64,000 bases of DNA from contig CAWEDK010000018.1 of assembly GCA_963807865.1 (NCBI GenBank), positions 1 to 64,000 of the forward strand, given 5' to 3'. A model generated the notes under the pieces. The model worked only from the letters and a program-made list of their open reading frames with translations. It ran no database searches and was not told the DNA's origin. Shown in pieces: positions 52,781 through 61,267 of this stretch. Position 1 is the stretch's first letter; the number at the start of each line of letters is the position of its first letter. The stretch is from VAZQ01 sp963807865. GTDB lineage: Bacteria > Pseudomonadota > Alphaproteobacteria > Rhizobiales > Xanthobacteraceae. A program made the translations under genes and the position numbers.

Positions 52781-53509
52781 TCAAGCGGCGGGGTCGCCCG
52801 TAACGATTTCACCAACCGGCTCCACGCTGCGTGGCGGGTCAGTCAGAACGACGCTCAACAATGAGCTGTGGACTTCGAGGTGGCCGTTGTAATCAATGAA
52901 CCCCAAGTGCCGAAACTTGTTCATTAAATGACTGACGCGTGACCGGGTGGTGCCGATCATCTCAGCGAGCGTCTCCTGGCTGATCTTCGCGATAATTGGT
53001 TCCGGCCGGCCTTCCTTGCCGAAATTCGCCAGCAACAGCAGCACCCGGGCGAGCCGTTTCTCGGTCGAGTTGAAGAGCTGGTCAACCAGGTCTTCTTCCA
53101 CCCGGACGTTCCTCGCCAGAATGTGCGAAATAAACATTTGCGAGAACGTAGGTTCGTCGTGAAGAACCTGCACAATCTCGGCCTTCTCGACCCGCATCAC
53201 CACACATTCCGTCATTGCCGTCGCAGTCGCCAGACGCTTGGGCTGTCCGACCAAACAGCCTTCGCCTAAGAATTCGTCCTTGCCCAGGATTGCGATGACG
53301 GCTTCCTTGCCTTGTTTGGATACGACGGTGACTTTGACCTTTCCCGTTTGAACATACAGGACCGAGTCTGCGTCATCGCCCTGCGCAAAAATAATTTGCT
53401 TCTTTTGGTGTGTGGAAATGATGCGACCCTTGGCCACCGTTTGCAAAAACACCGCTGGATCAAACGGCGGCGTATCACGCACTTTCTGCCGCTGGTTTGG
53501 TTTCTTCAT
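52781..53509 (-). CDS. Crp/Fnr family transcriptional regulator
   Basis: 242 residues from ATG 53509 after GGAGTTCGAGCG. Effector domain: QKKQIIFAQGDDADSVLYVQ TGKVKVTVVSKQGKEAVIAI LGKDEFLGEGCLVGQPKRLA TATAMT. HTH: STEKRLARVLLLLANFGKEG, AKISQETLAEMIGTTRSRVS HLMNKFRHLGFIDYNG. This is a common stress/CO2-anaerobiosis-type regulator; no Cys cluster. It stands alone. Confidence 0.9.
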   Translation of the reverse strand: MKKPNQRQKVRDTPPFDPAVFLQTVAKGRIISTHQKKQIIFAQGDDADSVLYVQTGKVKVTVVSKQGKEAVIAILGKDEFLGEGCLVGQPKRLATATAMTECVVMRVEKAEIVQVLHDEPTFSQMFISHILARNVRVEEDLVDQLFNSTEKRLARVLLLLANFGKEGRPEPIIAKISQETLAEMIGTTRSRVSHLMNKFRHLGFIDYNGHLEVHSSLLSVVLTDPPRSVEPVGEIVTGDPAA

Positions 53510-53812
53510 CGCTCGAACTCCGTGCGATTTGGCAGCAATCAATGGCGGACAGTAAATCGCTATAAACTATTGATGCGGCAGGAAGAAATGGTCAATTCTA
53601 GATCTCGGCGTAGATTGTTAGCCCAAAAAACCTAGCGTATCGGCTCATGATGGCTATGACCAGATCTTAGTGGCAGCGGGTCACGAAAGCGAGCCTCGTC
53701 ACCGCAGCCATGGTCCCGGTCGTTAAGCAGGCCGGGTGCTGGCCCGGTCAATTCCTCGTCGGGTGGTTTTGTAAATCACTGGTCGGATTAATTTTGCGGG
53801 AGGAACCTATTT
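53510..53812. other. Gap without a gene
   Basis: GC-rich spacer. A GGAGGAA ribosome-like site lies at 53800-53806. Confidence 0.4.
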
Positions 53813-54028
53813 TTGCATTCGTCGGTTGTAGTAACAGCGCGGGCGGTGTCCGTCCCTCCGAACCTGGGATGTTATTTTATAAAAAATGATGGTGGACAGA
53901 TCGTCGAGACGGCGGTTGAGGCACGAGGGGGCTTTCTTGATCGACCGGTGATGAACGTGCTGATGATCAGCACGGGTGTGACAATTGGAATCTTTGCCGC
54001 GATCTATATTGCGTTTTTTGCTTTGTAA
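53813..54028 (+). CDS. Possible small membrane protein
   Basis: TTG start seven bases after GGAGGAA. 71 residues: SSVVVTARAVSVPPNLGCYF, then VMNVLMISTGVTIGIFAAIY IAFFAL, a C-terminal membrane helix. An internal ATG would give only the helix. Weak. Confidence 0.3.
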   Translation: MHSSVVVTARAVSVPPNLGCYFIKNDGGQIVETAVEARGGFLDRPVMNVLMISTGVTIGIFAAIYIAFFAL

Positions 54029-54149
54029 AGCTGCCTCAATTACCGCCCTCGTCAATTCATTCCATCTTTCCAAACATCAGCCGGGACGCGGGGTCGGATT
54101 GTTCGGAGCTTTGCCACGGCCAGAACATGGGGTCCGTAGACGAGACCAA

Positions 54150-54329
54150 TTAATTCGGTTTTTTCTTCGGTGGCTGTGGATGTCGATCTAACCAAGCCTC
54201 CAGCCGAGCCGCTTCGAGTGCATCGGCCGCCATCTCTCGGAGCCGTGCGGCGTCCGCCTTCTGAGACATGCCACTCGCGAGGGACAGGCAGCTAGCTGCA
54301 TATTCGCGTAGGCGCTGGACCTCCATCAT
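54150..54329 (-). CDS. 59-residue LR-YA-CL protein
   Basis: ATG 54329 (or 54326). MEVQRLREYAASCLSLASGM SQKADAARLREMAADALEAA RLEAWLDRHPQPPKKKPN. Shares LR.YAASCL.LA and ARLREMAADALEAA with 4639 and 18631, with a short P/K tail instead of the Q tail. Good conservation supports coding. Confidence 0.65.
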   Translation of the reverse strand: MMEVQRLREYAASCLSLASGMSQKADAARLREMAADALEAARLEAWLDRHPQPPKKKPN

Positions 54330-54508
54330 ACCGCGACCAAAATAGTATTGGTAACAACCACTGCCTGCGGTCCTTATACCTCAACCACAACAATGTGTGC
54401 GTTTTAGCTCAGACTCGCTGGTCGTAGCAGAGCATAGTCTATTCCGGGACGGGGCGAATGGAGCGACGCGCACCAGTGCCCGAAGTATCGCGTTTACCAG
54501 TTTAACGC

Positions 54509-54545
54509 GGCGGGCCCCATCTTTGAGCCGCCTAGGCGGCCCGCC
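54509..54545. other. Nested palindrome
   Basis: GGCGGGCC at 54509 pairs with GGCCCGCC at 54538, and GCCGCCTAGGCGGC at 54527-54540 is a perfect palindrome overlapping the second arm. Two alternative hairpins are possible. Followed by TTATCG. Confidence 0.4.
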
Positions 54546-54627
54546 TTATCGTTCGGTTGCCTTGTTGGATAGTCCAATAAATTCGCCGCCGCAGACGGCA
54601 TGGCTGGTTCTGATGGGATGCTTCGCA

Positions 54628-54870
54628 ATGCGAATTTTGGACCTAGAGATCAGCCAGGAAGAATGCCTACGGTTCGGCGAGGAAGCCGGTAGGCGTGCGC
54701 TGCTCACTAAGGACGATCCGGGAGAGTGCACCTATTGGACGTATCTTTCTAACAAGTGGGTGAGGATGGCAGAGTTGGCTGCGGCAAGATCGCCCCTCAC
54801 ACTGCAAGGCCAGCTGCGATGCGCCCCGGAGGAGAAGCGCGATGATCCGATACTTCTTCGAAGTAGTTAG
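54628..54870 (+). CDS. Small hypothetical protein
   Basis: From ATG 54628: MRILDLEISQEECLRFGEEA GRRALLTKDDPGECTYWTYL SNKWVRMAELAAARS. Layout like the short helical Rhizobiales proteins (ECL..G.EA...., TYW.YLSN.WV.MA). An alternative ATG lies at 54613. Just downstream (54890-55007) the plus strand also reads ELATLEAAYPIAQKLSIVDA without a start codon, possibly another scrap. Confidence 0.5.
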   Translation: MRILDLEISQEECLRFGEEAGRRALLTKDDPGECTYWTYLSNKWVRMAELAAARSPLTLQGQLRCAPEEKRDDPILLRSS

Positions 54871-55040
54871 TTGATCTTCGCGGCCGAGAACTGGCGACGC
54901 TGGAAGCCGCCTACCCCATCGCGCAAAAGCTTTCGATTGTCGACGCTGCTTTGCAGCAGCGCCTGCCCGGCCAGAGTTCGTCTTCGCCGGTAGCCCCTCC
55001 AGAATGATCCCAGAGCGACACCCAAATCGCTCGCACGGGT

Positions 55041-55679
55041 CTAGAAAGGCGCCTTTGGCTCATCAGACTTACAATGCTCGGTGAAAATGAGATGAAGTGC
55101 TCGTTCTGTTTGATCAATATTTCCTGGCAACGGAATTTGTGCAGACTTATATCCGTTTGTAACGGTGGCTTGGTCGAGGCTCAGGTATTCGATAATTGCA
55201 TCGTCGCCATCGACCTCCAGAGTGTATTTGGTTTGTCGTCCGGAGTACGTCTTGCTTATGCGTGAGCCATCCATCTTAAACCGGCTCAAATAATATCTGA
55301 CGTACCTTTTGAATTTTTGGTCCGGAATAACAACTACGCAGGATTTTAGATCAACAATCTTCGGACCATTCTCGGGCGCAATCTTTCCAGTGAAGACGTA
55401 ATTGATCGCGGCTTGAAGCGCATCCTCAGCCACCGCTTGACCCCGCAACGGGACAAGCAAGATGAAAAGCATTGATGCGAGAGCAACTGTGAAACTCGGT
55501 CGGCTAGAGTTGGACCCGCGGGCAGCGGGCAGGACAGCTCCGACGCGGCACACTCGGTCTAGCCGCAGCGCGGGCGCGGCGAGCGGCCAAGTCGAAATGC
55601 CACGAAGGTTGGTGATGAACTCGCGACGCTTCCTCATGAAACTCTTGCTCGTCGAGTTTTCGCTGGGTTGAATTAGCAC
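55041..55679 (-). CDS. Exported hypothetical protein with fused binding-protein leader
   Basis: The credible gene is 55472-55041: signal MLFILLVPLRGQAVA, then EDALQAAINYVFTGKIAPEN, DLKSCVVVIPDQKFKRYVRY YLSRFKMDG, YTLEVDGDDAIIEYLSLDQA, ending LHLIFTEHCKSDEPKAPF; about 143 residues. Upstream in the same frame is a scrap of the substrate-binding family: MRKRREFITNLRGISTWPLA, DRVCRVGAVLPAARG (usual MRRREFI...WPLAARAQQ). So the ORF is a chance in-frame join of a dead binding-protein start to another exported gene. Function of the main part unknown. Confidence 0.6.
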   Translation of the reverse strand: MLIQPSENSTSKSFMRKRREFITNLRGISTWPLAAPALRLDRVCRVGAVLPAARGSNSSRPSFTVALASMLFILLVPLRGQAVAEDALQAAINYVFTGKIAPENGPKIVDLKSCVVVIPDQKFKRYVRYYLSRFKMDGSRISKTYSGRQTKYTLEVDGDDAIIEYLSLDQATVTNGYKSAQIPLPGNIDQTERALHLIFTEHCKSDEPKAPF

Positions 55680-56051
55680 AAATTTAGATGCCGCGAGGGT
55701 TCAAATTGTGCCAACGATTGCGACTTGATGTCTGATGCCTGGCCCAAAACGTTGGACAACAATGCCATGAAGTTTCGTCTGCTTTCGGGGCAGAATGGCT
55801 AGGCGCCCGACGCTTCTAACAAGGACGCGACCCAAGCCCAGACATTTTCGCGCTCGTTCTTCCTGCACTCGACGCCCAACACATAGAGACAGCCTTCGAT
55901 ATCACCGGAGGGTATGGTACAAGCAGGCATCTTTCGATCATGCGCGCCATCAGACTGAAAGCACGTGTACATCATCCCCGGCTAAGTCGGTGGCTTTGCC
56001 CGTCGAAGGTAGCCATCCATTCCCCAAACCCCTCCAGGACCATCAGCTCCG
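55680..56051. other. Gap without a gene
   Basis: Nothing recognised. Probably holds the promoter of the OPT transporter gene. Confidence 0.4.
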
Positions 56052-57977
56052 ATGACTCTCTCTGTTGGGGCGAATGACGCGCGAGACCAGCCGCTGCCTG
56101 TCGCCGGCTTCAAGGGCACGCCCGAAGAGATCGAGCGACAGTGGTACGAGCAGGTTTATCGCGGCCGTGGGGACAGCATGGCGCAACTTACCTGGCGCGC
56201 GGTGCTGGTTGGCTCGTGCCTGGGAAGCGTGTTGTCGCTGACCAATCTCTACATCGGTCTCAAGGCCGGCTGGGGGTTCGGCGTCGCCATCACGGCCAGC
56301 ATCTTGTCTTATGCGATCTGGACGAGCTTGCTCAAGGTCGGCCTCGCGCGCACGCCGATGACCATCCTTGAGAACAACTGCATGCAGTCGACAGCGAGCT
56401 CCGCCGGCTACTCCACCGGAGGCACCCTGGTCTCGGCCTTTGCGGCCTACATCATCATTAATCAGCAGTCGATGTCTGTGCCGTTGATGCTGGCCTGGGT
56501 GTTCTTTATCGCCGTGCTCGGGGTGACGATGGCCATCCCCATGAAGCGGCAAATGATCAATATTGAGCAGTTGCGCTTCCCGTCCGGCGTCGCGGCAGCT
56601 GAAACCTTGCGCGCGCTACATGCAAGAAGCTCGCAGGGCCTGCGCGCCGCCAAGGCACTGGGTCTCGCGGCGATGGTTGCCGCGGTCGACAAGGTGTGGT
56701 CGGAGGGGCTGTCGTCGATCAGCCCGAGCCTCGAACGGATTTCGAGCGGGGCCCTTCTTACGACGTTGCAGAAGTGGCTTCTCGGCAGTCACTACGAAGC
56801 CTGGTCGGGGCGCACGGTAATCTTTTCCTGGGATTTCATCTTTCTCGCCGCCGGCGCCATCACCGGAATGCGAGTCTGCGCGACCATGTTCGTCTCAGGA
56901 ACGTTGTGTTGGGCTGTGGTCGTGCCGGTCCTCCAGACGAAAGGCGTCATCGAAGGTGCGGGCTTCGCCGCCATCGTGCAGTGGACGCTCTGGTTCGGCG
57001 CGTCCTGTATGGTAACCGCAGGACTGATGAGTTTTGCGCTGACGTGGCGCGTAGCACTCAGCGCGTTCCGTGATCTCGGACAAATCGTCTCCTTCCGCTC
57101 AACGGCTGCGGGCGAGCCCGGCCGCATCGAGGCCATCGAGGCGCCAATGAGCTGGTTTGCCATCGGCCAGATAGTGTCCCTTGTTGCGCTTGCCTGGCTC
57201 GGGCACGCGAGCTTCGGCATGCCGGTCTGGGAAAGTGCCATCGCGGTGGCGCTGTCGTTCTGGCTGGCGCTCGTGGCCTGTCGCGTGACCGGCGAGACCG
57301 ACACCACGCCAGTTGGCGCAATGGGCAAAGTCACGCAGCTCATCTTTGGCGCGCTCAGCCCGGGCAACGTCAATGTCAATTTGATGAGCGCCAACATCAC
57401 TGCCGGTGCGGCGACTTCGTCGGCCGACCTGCTCACCGACTTGAAGAGCGGCTACCTGCTTGGTGCCAACCCCCGTCAGCAGTTTCTGGCCCAGTTCTCA
57501 GGCATCTTCGTCGGCACGGTCGTCAGCGTGCTTGCGTTCGCAGTCCTGGTGCCCAACGCGCAGGTCCTCGGCACGGACCAGTTCCCGGCGCCCGCCGCCC
57601 AGACTTGGTCTGCTGTTGCCATCGCGCTCGGCCAGGGCTTGTCCTCGGTTGAGGCCGTAAAGCTGTGGCTGATATTTGCCGGCGGCGGCGTTGGCGTGGT
57701 TCTCACGCTCGCGCCCATTCTGCTGCCGAAATACGAGAGGTACCTTCCCTCGGCGTCTGCGTTCGGCCTCGCCTGGGTGTTCCACTGGTATTATGGGCTC
57801 TTGTTCTTCCTGGGCGCCTTAGTTGCGTTCCTACTCGAGAGACGGAAACCGAAGCTCGCAGAAGAGTTCACCTTGCCGGTGGCATCGGGCGTGGTCGCCG
57901 GAGGCTCGCTGATGGGCGTGGGATTGGTGCTCTGGGCCAATGGCGGGAGCATTCTCAACAAGCTCCTTGCCGATTAA
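56052..57977 (+). CDS. OPT family oligopeptide transporter
   Basis: 641 residues, about 14-15 membrane segments. Early signature: SLTNLYIGLKAGWGFGVAIT ASILSY, then NNCMQSTASSAGYSTGGTLV and RQMINIEQLRFPSGVAAAET, typical of OPT proteins. Later: TTPVGAMGKVTQLIFGALSP GNVNVNLMSANITAGAATSS ADLLTDLKSGYLLGANPRQQ. C-terminal helices include ASAFGLAWVFHWYYGLLFFL. Proton-coupled uptake of peptides or metal chelates is the family role; the substrate is unknown. Stands alone. Confidence 0.93.
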   Translation: MTLSVGANDARDQPLPVAGFKGTPEEIERQWYEQVYRGRGDSMAQLTWRAVLVGSCLGSVLSLTNLYIGLKAGWGFGVAITASILSYAIWTSLLKVGLARTPMTILENNCMQSTASSAGYSTGGTLVSAFAAYIIINQQSMSVPLMLAWVFFIAVLGVTMAIPMKRQMINIEQLRFPSGVAAAETLRALHARSSQGLRAAKALGLAAMVAAVDKVWSEGLSSISPSLERISSGALLTTLQKWLLGSHYEAWSGRTVIFSWDFIFLAAGAITGMRVCATMFVSGTLCWAVVVPVLQTKGVIEGAGFAAIVQWTLWFGASCMVTAGLMSFALTWRVALSAFRDLGQIVSFRSTAAGEPGRIEAIEAPMSWFAIGQIVSLVALAWLGHASFGMPVWESAIAVALSFWLALVACRVTGETDTTPVGAMGKVTQLIFGALSPGNVNVNLMSANITAGAATSSADLLTDLKSGYLLGANPRQQFLAQFSGIFVGTVVSVLAFAVLVPNAQVLGTDQFPAPAAQTWSAVAIALGQGLSSVEAVKLWLIFAGGGVGVVLTLAPILLPKYERYLPSASAFGLAWVFHWYYGLLFFLGALVAFLLERRKPKLAEEFTLPVASGVVAGGSLMGVGLVLWANGGSILNKLLAD

Positions 57978-58082
57978 CCCGGACCGGGCGAGCCATCTGC
58001 GTCGGCCGTCATACGATCGCCGGCGGCCAGCGCATCGGTTCGTAGGCCATGTGACGTGAACGCCCCAGAAAAAGGTGCAGGC

Positions 58083-58253
58083 CTATTGGTATTTGACGAC
58101 AATAATTTTGATGCTCTGGCAAGCAGGACACTCGTACGTACGCCGGTCATGGTCAGGCTCATCTGGATCAATGCGAGTAAGCCACATCTCGGTACCACAG
58201 TTCGGACAATCCGGACGCTCGACGTGGAATGAGAGATTCCCGTGAAAATTCAC
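58083..58253 (-). CDS. 56-residue zinc-ribbon protein
   Basis: GTG 58253 after GGGAGGCGCAAA. FHGNLSFHVERPDCPNCGTE MWLTRIDPDEPDHDRRTYEC PACQSIKIIVVKYQ. Two CxxC knuckles (CPNC and CPAC) about 29 residues apart form a zinc ribbon. Same family as the broken gene at 4325-4664. Probably binds Zn(II) only; function unknown. Confidence 0.75.
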   Translation of the reverse strand: MNFHGNLSFHVERPDCPNCGTEMWLTRIDPDEPDHDRRTYECPACQSIKIIVVKYQ

Positions 58254-58757
58254 TTTGCGCCTCCCGTTGTTGCAGGCGGGAGCGCCATCGGTCTCTCAGC
58301 CATCAGCGCCTGTAGGCAAGAAGCCTCATAGCCGATGATGAATCATTGTGGGCGCGTGAGCACAGGGAGTCGAGCTAAATGTCACACGCGGTGACGCACG
58401 CATCGGGGATGGAACTCGTGTAACTGATCGCATCGCTGGACATGGGAAAGTCACTGCCACCGCAAAAAGCAAATCAGCGGCCCCGTTTCGATTATTCATG
58501 TGAGATTTGCAGTTCGCCGCGCAAGCCCATATCTCCGGGCCATGTTGCGAACTGAACATAACACGCGCAGCTCGGAGCAGGCGAAAGCGGTCAATTTACG
58601 AGATTCGGCTATCGTTGATAGGCTCGCTTGAATCATATCGGGACTTAGATTTGAAGGTGTCTGCTACGGGCCGAGAAGTGGACATACCGAGGGCAAGTCC
58701 GAATGTCTGTTTTGGGGATAAGCAGGCAATTGGCGCCAACAGTATTCCGAACTCGAG
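58254..58757. other. Gap with a probable dispersed repeat
   Basis: No gene seen. Around 58670-58740 (CCGAGAAGTGGACATACCGA and onward) the sequence resembles a repeat I associate with Bradyrhizobium intergenic regions, giving 'PKTDIRTCPRYVHF'-like junk translations. Only one copy is in the window. Confidence 0.35.
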
Positions 58758-59045
58758 CTAGTGCCCGAACGTTGTTTTGGGCCCCGACCCTTGGTCCGCG
58801 AATAAATCCGGTTCGTTTGGCTTCGGCATTGAAATACGACTGCGGCTTGCAGGGGTGAACCCGAACTCCGACGCAATCCGCATCATGATCTCCGCCTGCC
58901 TGTTGGCGATGGAGACGTAGGGCGACTGAATCGGATAGCCCGATGGAGACTTCACCATGGTGCCGTATTTCTGGATTGCCTCGGTAGCTTCCGCCCACAG
59001 CGCATAGGCCCCGCAGTAGGCGGCAAGCGCAGCCCGGAGTCCTAA
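58758..59045 (-). pseudogene. P27-type phage terminase small subunit, N-terminally truncated
   Basis: The minus strand reads LRAALAAYCGAYALWAEATE AIQKYGTMVKSPSGYPIQSP YVSIANRQAEIMMRIASEFG FTPASRSRISMPKPNEPDLF. This is the C-terminal two-thirds of P27 terminase small subunits, the DNA-recognition component of phage packaging. The first 60-70 residues are absent. It lies beside no other phage gene. Confidence 0.7.
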
Positions 59046-59272
59046 GGTTTGGAGAGAGCGAGGACAGGAGAGAGAATTCGGGGTTCCGGACGGGTCACGG
59101 CAGTGCGGAGGGTCTCTCGTGAAGACCCGCCGATATTGGAAATTTCAGGGCGTCCGGGATGCGCCGGAGAAACTTTAGCAAAGTGCACTGGGGATTTGAA
59201 CTATTGGTACGGTTTCGCCTCAAACGACGGCGTAGTCTAGATGTAAACAACGCTGCTTGCCGCAACCAAATT
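59046..59272. other. Gap without a gene
   Basis: Nothing recognised. Confidence 0.4.
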
Positions 59273-59301
59273 ACGCCGCCAAGTCAATGACTTGGCGGCG
59301 T
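59273..59301. other. Perfect 29-base palindrome
   Basis: ACGCCGCCAAGTCA, one central A, then TGACTTGGCGGCGT. Fourteen paired bases with no mismatch and no T-run downstream. It could be a protein operator or an RNA hairpin about 185 bases before the Usp gene. Confidence 0.7.
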
Positions 59302-59485
59302 CGCCTTTCGGCGCGGCGGGTCAACAACACCCATCGTTCGATGTCGGCGAACTTCGCCGCACCAGGCGGGAAGCCAGACCTTTCCATTGCATTTGGCAGC
59401 CTGATGAAATTGTTTCGGCCATACCGCTCGCCGTGATGTAGAGCGGCAGCGTTGCCCGGATCACGTCGCTTTTGAGGATAGCGGA

Positions 59486-60316
59486 ATGCCGCAAGCCATT
59501 CGCTCGATTCTGCATCCGACCGATTTTTCTGACCTGAGCGGCGCGGCTCTTGCGCACGCGTTGCGGGTCGCACTCGCGGCGAGGAGCCAATTGCACCTGC
59601 TGCACATCGCCCAGCGCAACCCGGTCGAAACGCCGGCGTTTCCGCAGGTCCGGAGCCTGCTCGTGCAATGGGGGCTCGCGGGCGAGGACGATCCGCCCTG
59701 GGTCGTGTCGGACAATCTCGGGCTCGAAGTCGATAGCATCACGGTCCACTGGCAGGATCCCGCGCAAGGCATTCTCAGCTACCTGGATCAGCGCCCCTGC
59801 GATCTCGTGGTGTTCGCGACCCATGGCCGGGACGGGATCGAGCGCTGGCTGCGAGGATCGGTGTCCGAGGCGGTGCTGCGCCGGCTGGCAATCCCGGCGC
59901 TGTTCATGACGCAGGGCGCACGCGGCTTCGTCAGCCAGGTGAACGGCGACATTCAGCTTCGGCGCATCCTGATCCCGATCGACTTTTCACCGCCGCCCCG
60001 CGAAGCGGTGGAGGTGGTGCTGTACTTCATTAGCCTGATCGGCGGTGAAAACGCCGCTGTGCATTTTCTGCACGTCGGCGATTCGGTTCCGCCACTCCCG
60101 GCCGAATCGTTTGATGGCGCGCCGTTGCCGTCGGTTATTCTGCGGTCGGGCAACGTCGTGGACGCGATCGTCAATGCGGCCATCGAATTCGACATCGATC
60201 TCATCGGCATGCCCACCGCAGGCCATCATGGCGTGCTGGACGCTTTGCGCGGCAGCACCACCGAGCGGGTGATCCGGCACGCACCGTGCCCGGTGCTGGC
60301 GGTGCCGGTGATCTGA
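59486..60316 (+). CDS. Tandem universal stress protein (UspA)
   Basis: ATG 59486 after GAGGATAGCGGA. 276 residues, two Usp domains. First: IRSILHPTDFSDLSGAALAH AL, DLVVFATHGRDGIERWLRGS VSEAVLRRLAIPAL. Second: RRILIPIDFSPPPREAVEVV, DLIGMPTAGHHGVLDALRGS TTERVIRHAPCPVLAVPV. The ATP-binding motif G-(2x)-G-(9x)-G(S/T) is recognisable in both (GRDGIERWLRGS; GHHGVLDALRGST). Cytoplasmic stress protein. It converges on psd. Confidence 0.92.
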   Translation: MPQAIRSILHPTDFSDLSGAALAHALRVALAARSQLHLLHIAQRNPVETPAFPQVRSLLVQWGLAGEDDPPWVVSDNLGLEVDSITVHWQDPAQGILSYLDQRPCDLVVFATHGRDGIERWLRGSVSEAVLRRLAIPALFMTQGARGFVSQVNGDIQLRRILIPIDFSPPPREAVEVVLYFISLIGGENAAVHFLHVGDSVPPLPAESFDGAPLPSVILRSGNVVDAIVNAAIEFDIDLIGMPTAGHHGVLDALRGSTTERVIRHAPCPVLAVPVI

Positions 60317-60363
60317 TCCCGGCGGCATGAGACCGTTCTCCGGAATCTATGATCCCAAACATT

Positions 60364-61230
60364 TCAAGCGATCCGCATCAGCGGCTGACCCATGCGGATG
60401 CTGGCTCCCTCCGTTACGTGATCGCACAGGCTGAATTCGCCCGGCGCGAAAACCACGATGGTCGAGCCGTGCTGAAACCAGCCCATCTCGTTGCCTTTCC
60501 GGAACGCCGTGTCGCACGTCATGACATTCGGACCGGGGTATCCCTGCCGCAACAGCGTATCGAGGAAATGCAGACGGATGCTTGCCACCAGCACGGCGGC
60601 AACCGGCACCAGCGTGACGGGCTGGCCGGTGGCGGTAAGTCGCGTCCGCAGCACGGCGCGCTCGTTCTTGCAGAACAGCTTCTCGATGCGCTTGAGCGCG
60701 ATCGGATTGACGTTCCAGGTATCCCCGGAGATGTAGGTGACCTGCTCGACCCGGCAGTCGTGCGGCGCGTGAAAGCGGTGATACATGCTCGAGGTCAGCC
60801 GCAGCGTGACGTAGCGGCCGTCGCGGTGGGCATTCACCAGTTCCGGATCGGGCAGCAGATCCTGCAGCGCGTAGGGCATTCCTTTGATCTGGAACAGCTC
60901 GGTGCCGGCGATCTGGCCCGAGGCCCCGACGATGGCGTCGCACGGACTGACCAGGATCGACGGATCGGCATCGACGGGCCGGGCACCGTCCTTGAGTTCC
61001 CGGATGAAGCAGTCGTGCATGCTGGAAAAACGGGCCTTCTTGGCCTCGCTCAGATCGAGATCGGAGAAGAACCGCCAACTGCCGATCGAGGCGTCGCGCA
61101 CCAGCGGCTGTTCGATCTGGCTGAACCAGCCCATGAAGCGCGTCAGCAGCCGCCGTGGAATGCGGTTGGTCAGCAGGAAGTTGATGTCTTCCTGTTGCAG
61201 GATTCTGAGGAGTTGCGAGTGGAGCGTCAT
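60364..61230 (-). CDS. psd: Phosphatidylserine decarboxylase
   Basis: 288 residues from ATG 61230. Large-proenzyme type: IPRRLLTRFMGWFSQIEQPL, SMHDCFIRELKDGARPVDAD, LVSPCDAIVG, MYHRFHAPHDCRVEQVTYIS, and the self-cleavage region GWFQHGSTIVVFAPG, where Ser of GST becomes the pyruvoyl cofactor. It makes phosphatidylethanolamine in the inner membrane. The partial pmtA at the window's right edge methylates PE to phosphatidylcholine. It is divergent from the class III aminotransferase by 37 bases. Confidence 0.9.
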   Translation of the reverse strand: MTLHSQLLRILQQEDINFLLTNRIPRRLLTRFMGWFSQIEQPLVRDASIGSWRFFSDLDLSEAKKARFSSMHDCFIRELKDGARPVDADPSILVSPCDAIVGASGQIAGTELFQIKGMPYALQDLLPDPELVNAHRDGRYVTLRLTSSMYHRFHAPHDCRVEQVTYISGDTWNVNPIALKRIEKLFCKNERAVLRTRLTATGQPVTLVPVAAVLVASIRLHFLDTLLRQGYPGPNVMTCDTAFRKGNEMGWFQHGSTIVVFAPGEFSLCDHVTEGASIRMGQPLMRIA

Positions 61231-61267
61231 GCTGCCGTAAAATCCCCGGGCTAAACCTTCCGAATCA

